NCBI GenBank assembly: GCA_934202525.1
Contig: CAKPYB010000005.1
Location: 55,728-119,727 of the forward strand
DNA from: an uncultured Prevotella sp.
GTDB taxonomy: Bacteria; Bacteroidota; Bacteroidia; Bacteroidales; Bacteroidaceae
Direction: 5' to 3'
DNA length: 64,000 nt
Below are positions 28,745 through 37,705 of this stretch, in pieces. The position numbers and the translations under genes are program-made. Below the pieces are notes generated by a model that saw only the letters and a list, made by a program, of their open reading frames with translations, searched no databases and was not told the origin of the DNA. Position 1 is the first letter of the stretch. Every line of letters begins with the position of its first letter.

Positions 28745-29932
28745 TTATTCAAATGTCAGCAACTTTTCTCTGTAGTATTCATACTGCTTCTGGCGTAGCT
28801 CTATCATCTGCTCCAGCTTCGAGATGTAGGTCTCGAATGAGTCGAGGATGGAGGCGATTTGGCGCTGCTGTGCAAGTGGAGGAAAGGCGAATGAGAAAGA
28901 AGCCATAGATTCACCAGACACCCTGACTACCTTTGCACCAGTTGCAGCCTTTTGCTTTTGTTTGGCAAACATTTCTGTCTGAAATAAATATGCCATGTAT
29001 TTTGGATTTTGATCATGAGAATAGCGAAAAGAATCACCACTATAGGCAACATCACCATCTCCAAACCATACAGCAGCTTTACAACAGGCTTTTACATCCT
29101 CGCTGGTAGTCGCTATCAACAAGTCGCCATAACTTGCTTTTTGTAGTTTTTTCGCAAGATCTTCTTCGCAAAAGGATTTTGTCTTATAAATGCATGTTTT
29201 ATAATACGTATGAATCTGCCCATAATGGACACATGGAAATCCTTTGTCCCTAAAATCAGACTTTTGAAGACCATTTCCTCTTGTGAATGTTCCAATCTCG
29301 CCTAGTGTTTTTATTTCCCAGCTTTTTTGAGGAGCCAGCAACTTTTCTCGATAATACTCCATCTGCTTCTTCCGCATCTCTACTTCCTGCTTCATCTTGT
29401 CGATGAGCGAGGTGAAGGAATCAAGAATAGAGACTATCTCCTTTTGAATGTTAAGCGGAGGTAGTGGAATCTCTATATTTTTAATCCTTTCAAGGTTCAA
29501 ACTTGTTAATGCCCCTTGAGCACTATTTCTTAGCTGCAGATATTTTGTTGCCAGATAGAAATACAAAAACCTATAATCAAGTTGACTATTTGTTTCTAAA
29601 GCACATACCGATTGATTGGCAGCCATTTCAGCCTCAATGGTTGCTACTTTAGCCACCGTAGCTCCGGTCATCGCCATTACAACACTTTTAGGTCGTATCA
29701 ACTTTGCAGAAGAATTCTCAAGTCCTTCTTGGCTGATATTTCTTTCAGATCTAAAGATTCTGTTAAAGTCTATCTCTCCAGAACGAATCCAAGGAATATT
29801 TCCGTCATAATACTGCTCTTTAGACGTTAAAGGAGTACCGCCAGAGAAAATTGCAGAACAACAATCTTTCAGTTTTATCCTTTTCACGTTTTTATATTCC
29901 TGCAGTCTTATCATTTCATTAATCCTATTCAT
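28745..29932 (-). CDS. hsdS: Type I restriction-modification specificity subunit S
   Basis: HsdS decides which bipartite DNA sequence is methylated and cut. Two target-recognition domains (about residues 10-150 and 200-365) are each followed by a conserved helix: SILDSFTSLIDKMKQ...YYREKLL and SILDSFETYISKLEQ...YYREKLL. These near-identical helices set the spacer length and are typical recombination points. At 395 residues it is complete. Its ATG overlaps the hsdM stop by 4 bases. No recombinase or second hsdS is present, so phase-variable shuffling is not indicated. Confidence 0.93.
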   Translation of the reverse strand: MNRINEMIRLQEYKNVKRIKLKDCCSAIFSGGTPLTSKEQYYDGNIPWIRSGEIDFNRIFRSERNISQEGLENSSAKLIRPKSVVMAMTGATVAKVATIEAEMAANQSVCALETNSQLDYRFLYFYLATKYLQLRNSAQGALTSLNLERIKNIEIPLPPLNIQKEIVSILDSFTSLIDKMKQEVEMRKKQMEYYREKLLAPQKSWEIKTLGEIGTFTRGNGLQKSDFRDKGFPCVHYGQIHTYYKTCIYKTKSFCEEDLAKKLQKASYGDLLIATTSEDVKACCKAAVWFGDGDVAYSGDSFRYSHDQNPKYMAYLFQTEMFAKQKQKAATGAKVVRVSGESMASFSFAFPPLAQQRQIASILDSFETYISKLEQMIELRQKQYEYYREKLLTFE

Positions 29933-31479
29933 AGTTCTTTAATCATTTCATCCAACTCAACTGAGCGATTTCTTACATCCTTGCTCAACGCTTCAATCTC
30001 TTCATTCAACGCCACAATATCAATCACTTCTCTTTTATCTTCTTTCTCTACATAAGAAGAAACGGAGAGATTGGCGCCATTGGCTAGAACTTCATCGTTG
30101 CTGACAAGCTTGGTAAAATATTGTTCTTCCTTGCGCTCCTGATAAGCATTTACTATTCTGTTTTGGTTTTCATCCTCCAACTTGTTCTTGTCACCCTTCT
30201 TCTCACATTCTCCAGAAGCATCAACAAACAAGATATTATTATCTTTCTTGTTCTTCTTGATAACAATGATGCATGTGGCAATGCCTACGCCAAAGAAGAG
30301 ATTGGCAGGAAGCTGAATTACCGTATCCACAAAATTATTCTTGATCAAGTATTCGCGGATTTTCTTCTCAGCTCCACCACGATAAAGCACACCTGGGAAC
30401 TCTACAATGGCACAAGTACCAGTCTCGCTAAGATGGTAGAGCATGTGCATCGTAAAGGCTAGGTCTGACCTCTGTATAGGAGCCAGCACACCAGCAGGAC
30501 TGTAGCGTACATCATTAATCAGAATCGTGTTATTCTTTCCCTCCCAACTCTTGGAGTATGGCGGATTGCTCACGATAGCATCAAACTTCATTCCAAGATG
30601 ATGAGGAGTAGTAAGCGTGTTGCCCAACTGAATATCAAACTTGGCATAGTTCACATTATGCAGAAACATATTGATGCGACAGAGATTATAGGTTGTAGGA
30701 TTGATTTCCTGACCATAAAACTCAATATCCGATGCTTTTTCACCTACATATTTCACAAACTTCATCAGTAAGGAACCCGAACCGCAGGCTGGGTCATAAA
30801 CCTTCTGTATATTCGGATTGTTGCAGCAGGCTATGCGGGCAAGCACTTCACTCACTTCCTGTGGCGTAAAATATTCACCACCACTTTTACCAGCCTTCGA
30901 TGCATACATCTGCATCAGGTATTCGTAGGTATCGCCTACTGTATCAATACTGTTGTCTGTAAACGTCTTGCTGAGCTGCATATCCCGTACCTTGGTCAAC
31001 ACCTTGGAAATGCACTTGTTACGCATTTCTACAGAGTTGCCTATACGAGAGCTGTCGATGATGAAATCAGAGAAAAGTCCTTTTACCTGCTCCTCGCTAT
31101 CAGTACCGGCAGCACTTGCCTCAATAGAACGGAACACTTGGGCTAGCGTTTCATTAAGGTTGACATTCTTTTCTGGTGAAGCTGCTACATTCTGAAACAA
31201 TTGACTTGGCAGAATAAAGAAGCCCTTTTCCTGCACCATCATTTCGCGAGCCTCCTTTGCTTCTTCATCTTTCATTTTAGCATAATCAAAATCCTTGATT
31301 CCGGCAGCAGCCTGCAAATTATTAATGTAGTCGGTAAGGTTTTCTGAGATGTAACGATAGAATATGGCACCCAAGACATAAGCCTTGAATTCCCATCCAT
31401 CAACAGCACCTCTCAATTCCTCTGCAATACTCCAAATCGTTTTATGAAGTTCTTCTCGTTCTTTATTGTATGTTCCCAT
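29929..31479 (-). CDS. hsdM: Type I restriction-modification methyltransferase subunit M
   Basis: This 516-residue N6-adenine methyltransferase modifies the host site. The AdoMet loop DPACGSGS is at 229-236 and the catalytic NPPY at 305-308. The N-terminal helical domain (WSIAEELRGAVDGWEFKAY) is typical of HsdM. It heads the M-S-R operon and begins 12 bases after a lipoprotein gene on the same strand, so the promoter may lie upstream of that gene. Confidence 0.95.
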   Translation of the reverse strand: MGTYNKEREELHKTIWSIAEELRGAVDGWEFKAYVLGAIFYRYISENLTDYINNLQAAAGIKDFDYAKMKDEEAKEAREMMVQEKGFFILPSQLFQNVAASPEKNVNLNETLAQVFRSIEASAAGTDSEEQVKGLFSDFIIDSSRIGNSVEMRNKCISKVLTKVRDMQLSKTFTDNSIDTVGDTYEYLMQMYASKAGKSGGEYFTPQEVSEVLARIACCNNPNIQKVYDPACGSGSLLMKFVKYVGEKASDIEFYGQEINPTTYNLCRINMFLHNVNYAKFDIQLGNTLTTPHHLGMKFDAIVSNPPYSKSWEGKNNTILINDVRYSPAGVLAPIQRSDLAFTMHMLYHLSETGTCAIVEFPGVLYRGGAEKKIREYLIKNNFVDTVIQLPANLFFGVGIATCIIVIKKNKKDNNILFVDASGECEKKGDKNKLEDENQNRIVNAYQERKEEQYFTKLVSNDEVLANGANLSVSSYVEKEDKREVIDIVALNEEIEALSKDVRNRSVELDEMIKEL

Positions 31480-31490
31480 AATAAATATGT

Positions 31491-31901
31491 TTAGTTTTTT
31501 ACGAGCACAAGTTTCCAGTCCTCATTCTGCAGAACGAGGGAGCCCTGGGTGTCCGTAATGTTGAATATCTGATTATCTATCTGTATTTTGTTCTCCTTTA
31601 TTAAATAGGTGTAGTTACCGCAAGCAACGTTTTCGGTGGTTGTTTGGGTAATTTTACCGTTTGAATCGAATTGGCTCACTTCCTTCGTTTCGGAGAAATA
31701 AATAGCGTCTGAGGTGAAACGGCAGAACAATGGAGCCTCATTTACGTCGATAAAGAGGCTTCCAACACGCTGATAAACTGCCGAAATCTGCCAATTATGG
31801 GCTAAAAATGTAGTTTCGTAATCAAAAACCTTCTCTTTTTCCGTTTCTTCGTCGCTAGAACAGGCGGTGGAAGAAAGCATAAAAAAAGCGACTATTATCA
31901 T
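31491..31901 (-). CDS. Small lipoprotein upstream of hsdM
   Basis: The start at 31901 (MIIVAFFMLSSTACSSDEE) is chosen because it creates a proper lipoprotein signal with lipobox LSSTAC; an ATG 40 codons upstream only adds an unlikely extension. The mature part of about 122 residues is probably a small beta-rich fold (HNWQISAVYQRVG, GSLVLQNEDWKLVLVKN), like the lipocalin-type lipoproteins common in Bacteroidales. No function is known. It lies only 12 bases before hsdM, which is unusual for a membrane lipoprotein. Confidence 0.65.
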   Translation of the reverse strand: MIIVAFFMLSSTACSSDEETEKEKVFDYETTFLAHNWQISAVYQRVGSLFIDVNEAPLFCRFTSDAIYFSETKEVSQFDSNGKITQTTTENVACGNYTYLIKENKIQIDNQIFNITDTQGSLVLQNEDWKLVLVKN

Positions 31902-32454
31902 ATAAAAATAAGATAATATTCGCCTGCAAGTAAGTACATGAAGAGATTGAGTTAACTTTGCATGAGCAAAATTACCCCCCCCTAAAACACTGTGTATCAG
32001 CTTGTTATAGCATTCTGTCATATCACAAATCTTTTGTAGTATCTAGCTTTTGAACTATTGCTACGTTAATATTTTATATTCTTTCAGGCAAAGATAATAA
32101 ATCTTTTGGAACTCTCCTAATTTTATCACGTTATTTAACGGAAAAACAAAGAAAAAGCGAAAAAAATGAGGCTAAGAGTTCTTTTTAAAGCTATTTTCGA
32201 GAGCAAAATGAGAGAAAAAGTAAAGTGATAACAACTCAAAAAGAGTGGCGATATATATATACATTCAAGAATTTAGTAAAAAAGCACGACACATTTTATA
32301 TGGTATGTTTCAGAATAGATAGGATTTCGATACTAGTTTTAGTAACCTTTAAGAGTATAACAAATGATACAACAAACAGATCCTAACAACTGATATATCA
32401 AGCTTTTACGCAATTATCCATCATACTGCAACTCATTTCATTCTACCTCAGAAT
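31902..32454. other. Intergenic region with minus-strand promoter and diverged repeat
   Basis: No gene is visible. A TATCTTTG box on the minus strand (32097-32090) reads toward the lipoprotein-hsdMSR operon. The segment 32042-32143 is a diverged copy of 63763-63868, sharing GAACTATTG, CAAAGATAATAAA and TTTTATCACGTTATTTAACG. The rest is AT-rich. Confidence 0.55.
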
Positions 32455-32456
32455 CC

Positions 32457-32614
32457 GGTCATTAATGCCCGGTCATTTTCGGTCATTAAGGTTTTCGGGG
32501 GGGGGCGAAAAAAGAGCTATAATATAATATTAAAATATTTAATATATATTATAGAGGCTAAATGACCGGAAGTGATTTTTCTTAATGACCGATAATGACC
32601 GGTCACTAATGACC
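32457..32614. repeat. Origin-like array: iterons flanking an AT-rich core (cluster B)
   Basis: Three GGTCATT copies (32457, 32471, 32481) lie on the left and four AATGACC copies (32561, 32584, 32594, 32608) on the right, in opposite orientation. Between them are a G-run (about 32498-32506) and a core of almost pure A and T (32516-32553). Iterons next to an AT-rich unwinding region are the usual layout of plasmid and phage origins. It lies 300 bases before the HU-like gene. Confidence 0.65.
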
Positions 32615-32732
32615 GGATGCAGCCCGTTTCCACTACTCCCCTCACTTGCTCTCGAAAGGCTGCGTTTCACAAGATTCCGGAAAACTGAATTCAAGTTGCC
32701 GGAAAAGTATTGCTTCCTACAACGCTTTTTCG

Positions 32733-32841
32733 TACCTTTGCACCAGCAATCGAAAGAAAGCTCTTTTGTACCTAAAGGCGGTCATCAATGAAGACCGAGA
32801 CAGGGAACAAATGATGGCAGGCGCCGGTCATCAATGAAGAC
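32733..32841 (+). promoter_or_regulatory. Promoter and repeat-bearing leader of the HU-like gene
   Basis: A TACCTTTG box at 32733-32740 reads toward the HU-like gene. The leader then carries two exact copies of a 17-base repeat, CGGTCATCAATGAAGAC (32779-32795 and 32825-32841), a variant of the GGTCATTAAT iteron, which suggests control by whatever binds the iterons. Confidence 0.55.
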
Positions 32842-32908
32842 TCTGAAAAGGACAAGAAAAAGCATCTGGGAAATTGTGATTTAATAAACACTTTAACACA
32901 CACATAGT

Positions 32909-33583
32909 ATGATTAATTACAGCATCGTAATGCGTAGCGTGAACGCAAATCTTCTGGAAATCAACCAGGCGAAGTCACGCATCAACCAGGCAAAGAAGGA
33001 GGGTACAACCCCTGACCAAAAGGACCTGGAACTCGTGAAGACTGAGAAGCAGAATGCTTTCGCAATCTCACAGTACACCGACATCATGACCATCGAGAAG
33101 TTTGCCAAGCACATCACTTCACATGGTAGCGTTTATTCGAGAGCTGACATCAGCGCCATCCTCTACATCGCCGTAGACTGCATGCGTGAGATGTTGCTCG
33201 AGGGCAAGAAAATCCGTCTGGGCGACCTCGGTGATTTCTCTATCCTTCTCACCTCAAAGGGTGCTGAGGATGCTGACAAGTTCACCTCGCAGAACATCAC
33301 CGGTGTGAAGGTTCAGTGGGAGCCAGGTCAGGAGTTCAAGAACCTTCGCGATGACGCCGAGTTCAACCTCGTAGCCAGCCGCAGCGCTCAGGCAGCCGTT
33401 ATCAAGGCGATTAAGGAGGGTAAGACCAACGTTGACCTCAACGCCCCAACTACTCCGGATAATACGCCAGGCGGTTCTACCCCAGGCGGTTCAAACACCG
33501 GTCAGACCGGCAGCGACGGCCAAGGCTCTGAATCAGGCGGCGGTACTACCGGCAAGGACGATACTGGCGACGGCCTTGAATAG
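32909..33583 (+). CDS. HU-like DNA-binding protein with Gly-rich tail
   Basis: This 224-residue protein has the Bacteroidota HU-HIG type fold in about residues 45-150 (YTDIMTIEKFAKHITSHGSVYSRADISAIL, shown in part, then GKKIRLGDLGDFSILL). The last 45 residues are Pro, Gly, Thr and Ser repeats (GGSTPGGSNTGQTGSDG) that look like a disordered tail. In many Bacteroidales cassettes such a gene precedes smalltalk and an amidase. Its promoter leader has iteron-like repeats, so it may bind or bend the nearby origin-like region; this is an inference. Confidence 0.85.
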   Translation: MINYSIVMRSVNANLLEINQAKSRINQAKKEGTTPDQKDLELVKTEKQNAFAISQYTDIMTIEKFAKHITSHGSVYSRADISAILYIAVDCMREMLLEGKKIRLGDLGDFSILLTSKGAEDADKFTSQNITGVKVQWEPGQEFKNLRDDAEFNLVASRSAQAAVIKAIKEGKTNVDLNAPTTPDNTPGGSTPGGSNTGQTGSDGQGSESGGGTTGKDDTGDGLE

Positions 33584-33590
33584 CCCAAGG

Positions 33591-33632
33591 ATAGACTGGC
33601 TAGGGTGCTAGCCCCTAGCCCCAGCCTATCCG
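33591..33632 (+). terminator. Hairpin after the HU-like gene
   Basis: GGATAG and CTATCC close a GC-rich stem built from CTGGCTAGGG and its partial complement. No T-run follows, so it may be a processing or attenuation structure rather than a full terminator. Confidence 0.45.
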
Positions 33633-33681
33633 CCCACAAAAAATTCAACATTCAACACTCAACATTCAACATTCAAAAAAA

Positions 33682-33777
33682 ATGAAAGCGAACACTTGGA
33701 AAACAATTCTGCAGATAGCCATCAGCATTCTGACCGCTATCGCTACTACGCTCGGAGTAACGAGCTGCATGGGATAA
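33682..33777 (+). CDS. Smalltalk family small protein
   Basis: This 31-residue protein (MKANTWKTILQIAISILTAI and a short TTLGVTSCMG end) is the Bacteroidota 'smalltalk' family. It has one membrane span and a C-terminal cysteine. The family almost always lies beside an HU-like gene and an amidase; here the amidase is 14 kb away on the other strand. A holin-like or membrane-anchoring role is possible but unproven. It is preceded by short CAACATTCAA repeats (about 33644-33676). Confidence 0.85.
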   Translation: MKANTWKTILQIAISILTAIATTLGVTSCMG

Positions 33778-33828
33778 AGAACATGGAGTCCACCTTATTA
33801 CAATAAGCAGACTCAGCCATAAATAAAT

Positions 33829-33866
33829 CGACCGCCCACCTCAATATGAGGAGAGCGGTCGTTTTC
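33829..33866 (+). terminator. Terminator after smalltalk
   Basis: CGACCGC (33829-33835) pairs with GCGGTCG (33855-33861) around a CTC/GAG inner stem and is followed by a T-rich run. Confidence 0.75.
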
Positions 33867-33881
33867 GTTCTACCGAGAATT

Positions 33882-33988
33882 CCGGTCATGAAGGGTCAAA
33901 GTCATGAAGGGTCATTATCATTTTCAATCCCCCCAAAAAGGGTCCGGTCATTTCCGGTCAAGGTCATTAAGGTCATTAAGGATTTCGG
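33882..33988. repeat. GGTCAT repeat cluster C
   Basis: About eight GGTCAT or GTCATGAAGG-type words, ending in two exact AAGGTCATTA copies and GGATTTCGG, lie behind the HU/smalltalk unit. The rest of 33989-34191 has no gene; a TATTTTTG box at 34096-34103 reads toward the AlbA_2 gene. Confidence 0.65.
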
Positions 33989-34191
33989 TTTTTCAAAAAT
34001 CCCTCAATATCCCTCTATCTTATAAAATAAGGTTAAATCAAGTTCGCCCTGCAAACAAAATCCATCCATAAAATCACTTTTCTGAATATTTTTTGTATTT
34101 TTGCAGATATATTGCGCTGATATGGGGGTTGAACATGGCTTATCCTCCTAGATTATAGGCGCATAATGAATAATCATAAAATTAAGTAAAT

Positions 34192-35664
34192 ATGGACATG
34201 GCAAAATATATAGGTGAGACTACCGAATACGACAAGAAGCAAGAGGTGGAACGCCGTAAAGTGAAAAGTTGGCTGAAGAGCGTCAGCGCCTTTGCCAATG
34301 GAGCTGGCGGCTGCCTATTGTTTGGTATTGCCGATGACGATACTATCATAGGGTTGACCGATGCCAAGGCTGATGCCGAATTTATCAGTCAGAAAATAAA
34401 GGAGCGCATTGATCCTATGCCCCAAATAGACTTGAAGATAGAGCGTGTAGAAGACAAGGAACTGCTCATTCTTCATGTGCATGGCGGCGAAGATACACCT
34501 TATTACTATATAGGCGACAGCGTTCTTGAAACCTTTGTTCGCATTGGCAACGAATCAGTTGTGGCTGATAGTACTGAACATAAGCGTTTGGTTCTAAGAG
34601 GTCGCAACTCTTCATTCGATGCACGCCCAAGCGATGAAATGTTTGAAGATTATGCATTTTCCAAACTTCGCAGCCGCTACTATGCCTGGAATGGTCTGAG
34701 TTTCGATAAAAAACTTTACCGCTCGTTTGGCCTGGTTGACAATAAGGGAATACTTACCTATGCCGGTCTGTTAATGGCAGACGAATGTCCATTGCGCCAA
34801 AGCCGGGTGTTCTGCACAAGATGGAACGGCAAGACAAAAGCAGGAGGAAGCATTGATGCACTCGACAGCGCAGAGATTACGGGCGGACTTGTAACTCTTC
34901 TCGAAGACACCATGTCCTTTATCCGTCGCAACAATCGTACCCTTTGGTATAAAGAACCGATGCAGCGCATCGAGATTCCTCAATATATGGAACGTTGTGT
35001 GATGGAAGTTGTAGTGAATGCCTTGGCACATCGTGACTATCTTATCCAGGGTAGCGAGGTGCATGTGGATATGTACGATGACCGTATGGTGATATATTCT
35101 CCAGGTTCCATGCCAGAAGGAAGACTTATCCAGACGATGAACTTAGAAGACATTCCTTCTGTCAGACGCAATCCGGTTATCGCAGATATCTTTGCACAGT
35201 TGGGTTATATGGAGCGTAAAGGTTCGGGCATGGGCAAAATCATCAAACCGATTAAAGCTCTTCCTTACTTTGAAGAAAATATGCTCCCAACCTTCTTCTC
35301 CGACCGTGCTCAGTTTACTGTCACGTTCCCCAATATGATATTAGCATGGCAGGAAACTCATCCTGATATTGAGGTAAACTTTGTGGAAAATGAAGGTGAT
35401 ACTCAAAGTGATACTCAAGGTGGCACTCAAGGTGGCACTCAAGATGGCACTCAAGGTGGCACTCAAGATGGCACTCAAGGCGATGACTTAGATAAATGGA
35501 TAGAATACCAAGTAGCTGTTTACTCTAAAATAACGACAGAAGAATTGGCTTCTTTGTCAGGAAAAGGATTAAGAACTATTAAGCGTCGTATCGCCAAAAT
35601 GCCTCATATTGTGTATGTAGGTAGCGGCTATAGCGGTCATTGGGAAGTAAGGAAAAAGGAATGA
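34192..35664 (+). CDS. AlbA_2/Schlafen-like ATP-binding regulator with TQ repeats
   Basis: This 490-residue protein has an N-terminal AlbA_2 domain (about 10-130, ANGAGGCLLFGIADDD), a histidine-kinase-like ATPase domain (about 270-370, VNALAHRDYL and GSGMGKIIKP), and a C-terminal winged-helix region. Between them are seven four-residue repeats ([DG]-T-Q-[GDS]), encoded by 12-base DNA repeats at about 35395-35480. Such proteins are often annotated as transcriptional regulators; AlbA_2 proteins also occur in defence islands. The function here is unknown. Confidence 0.82.
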   Translation: MDMAKYIGETTEYDKKQEVERRKVKSWLKSVSAFANGAGGCLLFGIADDDTIIGLTDAKADAEFISQKIKERIDPMPQIDLKIERVEDKELLILHVHGGEDTPYYYIGDSVLETFVRIGNESVVADSTEHKRLVLRGRNSSFDARPSDEMFEDYAFSKLRSRYYAWNGLSFDKKLYRSFGLVDNKGILTYAGLLMADECPLRQSRVFCTRWNGKTKAGGSIDALDSAEITGGLVTLLEDTMSFIRRNNRTLWYKEPMQRIEIPQYMERCVMEVVVNALAHRDYLIQGSEVHVDMYDDRMVIYSPGSMPEGRLIQTMNLEDIPSVRRNPVIADIFAQLGYMERKGSGMGKIIKPIKALPYFEENMLPTFFSDRAQFTVTFPNMILAWQETHPDIEVNFVENEGDTQSDTQGGTQGGTQDGTQGGTQDGTQGDDLDKWIEYQVAVYSKITTEELASLSGKGLRTIKRRIAKMPHIVYVGSGYSGHWEVRKKE

Positions 35665-35728
35665 AACAAAAACTAATCCTGCATCCATCCAATTTGCTAC
35701 ATAAAGGTACAGACAATAATTTATAAGA

Positions 35729-35960
35729 ATGAAGAAAATACTTTTCCTACACGGATTCTTCGCCACGGGCAGCTGCCCGATGGCGAGAGCCTTGAAAGAG
35801 GCGTTTGAGGGGACGGCGGTGGTGCTGACTCCCGACCTGCCCTGGCATCCAATCCGTGCCTACGCTGATGCTCTTCCGAAACGGAGAAGTATTGTGGCGC
35901 ACAAGCGGTGTAGTAGATAAAGCCGAACTGCTGGCTACGCTTGATCCATTCTTGATATAA
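35729..35960 (+). pseudogene. Remnant of an alpha/beta-hydrolase (esterase-like) gene
   Basis: The first 55 codons (MKKILFLHGFFATGSCPMAR, VVLTPDLPWHP) are the start of a small alpha/beta-hydrolase similar to YqiA/YcfP-type esterases. After about 35870 the frame is lost, and a later stretch in another frame (GVVDKAELLATLDPFL) ends at TAA 35960. The catalytic middle is missing, so the gene is a deletion remnant of roughly a third of its usual length. Confidence 0.6.
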
Positions 35961-35980
35961 AAGATGAAAAGAATAATCTT

Positions 35981-36358
35981 ATGCGCATAATAGGAAACTT
36001 ACTTTGGTGGCTCTTCGGAGGTCTCGAAGCTGCCATCGGTTATTTCACCGGAAGTCTGGCTCTTGCATGTACCATCATCGGCATTCCCTTTGCCTTGCAG
36101 ACATTCAAGATTGGCTTGCTCTGCCTATGGCCTTTTGGTTCTACGGTAAGAGAATCGAATAGTCCAACTGGTTGCATTCGCATTCCGCTGAATTTACTCT
36201 GGCTGATTTTCGGAGGTTTGTGGGCTTGCCTCATGCATCTGTTCTTCGGCTTTCTCTTATGTATCACCATTATCGGCATTCCTTGGGGAAAACAGCATTT
36301 CAAGATGGCCGGGCTTTCGCTCGCACCATTCGGCAAGGATGTGGAGTTGGGATTTTAA
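35981..36358 (+). CDS. YccF family inner-membrane protein
   Basis: This 125-residue protein shows the duplicated YccF domain: two membrane-spanning repeats with the signatures GNLLWWLFGG...GIPFALQTFKIG and NLLWLIFGGLW...GIPWGKQHFKMAG, and PFG motifs after each. It sits in the inner membrane. The molecular function of YccF proteins is unknown. It begins 20 bases after the esterase remnant and seems intact. Confidence 0.85.
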   Translation: MRIIGNLLWWLFGGLEAAIGYFTGSLALACTIIGIPFALQTFKIGLLCLWPFGSTVRESNSPTGCIRIPLNLLWLIFGGLWACLMHLFFGFLLCITIIGIPWGKQHFKMAGLSLAPFGKDVELGF

Positions 36359-36424
36359 AGAGATACAGATTGCGCTGATGGCGTATTTACATATGAATAG
36401 ATAACAAATAGCTTGTAAGAAACA

Positions 36425-37465
36425 ATGAATCCAATAGCATTACGCCTGCTTTCGCAGCAGCTCATCTGCCCTCAATTTGATACTCCCCAAAAGGTAGTGT
36501 CTCATTTTGGAGCCATGCAAGCCCAGGATTACCGGATGGTAAGATGGGCTGTGATGATGCGTACTCGCAAACCTTCTTCCTTCGCATTCAAGAATGCATA
36601 CGATGAGGGTGAGATAGTCCGTCTTCACCTGCTGCGTGGCACTTGGCAACTGGTTTCAAATGAAGACTATTGGTGGATGCTGGACCTGATTTCACCTAAG
36701 GCAACTTCTGTTGTAAAAGGATGGATGAAGAGTAATAAAATCAGCATCGATGATTCTGAGCTCAATCTGATTCACGAGATATTTGTTCAAAAAACCGATG
36801 AGATGCAGTCTGTAACAAGCAAAGACCTGAACGAGGCTTTGCTCGAAAAGGGCATCATCATGGACAAACATCGCCTATCCTACCACATTCGCTTTAACGA
36901 ATTGAACGGTACTTTCTGCAGCGGCAATCTTCTTCCTACAAAGGCGACATACAGTCTCACGGAAAAGAAGGTTCCAAGAACAGCCAGGCTGGAACGTGAT
37001 GAAATGCTGATGCTTCTGGCAAGAAAATATTTTCAGAGCCATTCGCCAGCCACATTCGAAGATTATGTCTGGTGGTCAGGACTGAGCACTTCTGATTGCC
37101 AACGAGGTATTGAGTTGCTTGGTTCAGAACTGAGGATTGAAAAATGGAAAGACTATCGGTTCTATCTGCATGAATCATGTCGAACACGTGGATTCAGAAG
37201 TGGAAAGACTCATCTGATAGCTCCCTTTGATGAATATCTGATTGGTTATAAAAGCCGGGAATTAGTAATCCATCCACATCAAATGCCGTCTGCATACACT
37301 AATAATGGCATTTTCTTTCCTGTAATCGCCCATGATGGCAGAATTTGCGGCAACTGGAATCCTTGGGAGAAAAATCTCAACATCAGTTACTTTGATTCGA
37401 CAGAAAAAGATTTGTCATTTGAGAAGCAATGGAAAATATTTAATGGAACGATAAAGAAGAAATAA
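36425..37465 (+). CDS. Winged helix DNA-binding domain protein (HTH_42 family)
   Basis: This 346-residue protein matches the winged-helix family of YcaQ-like proteins (PF06224 type): N-terminal PQKVVSHFGAMQAQDYRMVRWA, HLLRGTWQLVSNEDYWWMLD, and the C-terminal LIAPFDEYLIGYKSRE. Some relatives repair interstrand cross-links as DNA glycosylases; the QxQ-type motif seen as MQAQD fits the family, but I cannot confirm glycosylase activity. Its stop codon abuts the ATG of the next gene with no gap. Confidence 0.82.
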   Translation: MNPIALRLLSQQLICPQFDTPQKVVSHFGAMQAQDYRMVRWAVMMRTRKPSSFAFKNAYDEGEIVRLHLLRGTWQLVSNEDYWWMLDLISPKATSVVKGWMKSNKISIDDSELNLIHEIFVQKTDEMQSVTSKDLNEALLEKGIIMDKHRLSYHIRFNELNGTFCSGNLLPTKATYSLTEKKVPRTARLERDEMLMLLARKYFQSHSPATFEDYVWWSGLSTSDCQRGIELLGSELRIEKWKDYRFYLHESCRTRGFRSGKTHLIAPFDEYLIGYKSRELVIHPHQMPSAYTNNGIFFPVIAHDGRICGNWNPWEKNLNISYFDSTEKDLSFEKQWKIFNGTIKKK

Positions 37466-37705
37466 ATGACTATTGATACAACAAACCTCTGCTCACATCT
37501 TCAAAAGAAGTTGTTTGAACCTGATGGAGTATATTATCCTATCTGGCAAGCCATGCAGAACGATAAGGAGTTGACTGCCGCGGTTCGCTCACGACAGCTT
37601 CATATCTATCGTAACGGCAAGAAGATTCTCATTCTCGCTGGCAAGGCTCAGCCGAAGATTATCAGAGAGGATAAACTGAACGAATTGATTAAGAAAATAA
37701 TATAA
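37466..37705 (+). CDS. Hypothetical 79-aa protein
   Basis: This small soluble protein (HLQKKLFEPDGVYYPIWQAM...QLHIYRNGKKILILAGKAQP) starts at the base after the winged-helix gene and ends at the base before the YczE-like gene, so all three are translationally linked. I do not recognise the family. It may be the N-terminal part of a larger protein known in other strains, but no continuation is visible. Confidence 0.6.
   Translation: MTIDTTNLCSHLQKKLFEPDGVYYPIWQAMQNDKELTAAVRSRQLHIYRNGKKILILAGKAQPKIIREDKLNELIKKII

Noticed and set aside
28745..29932. Phase-variable shufflon of hsdS
   Set aside because: Only one hsdS gene and no recombinase or inverted hsdS fragment is present.
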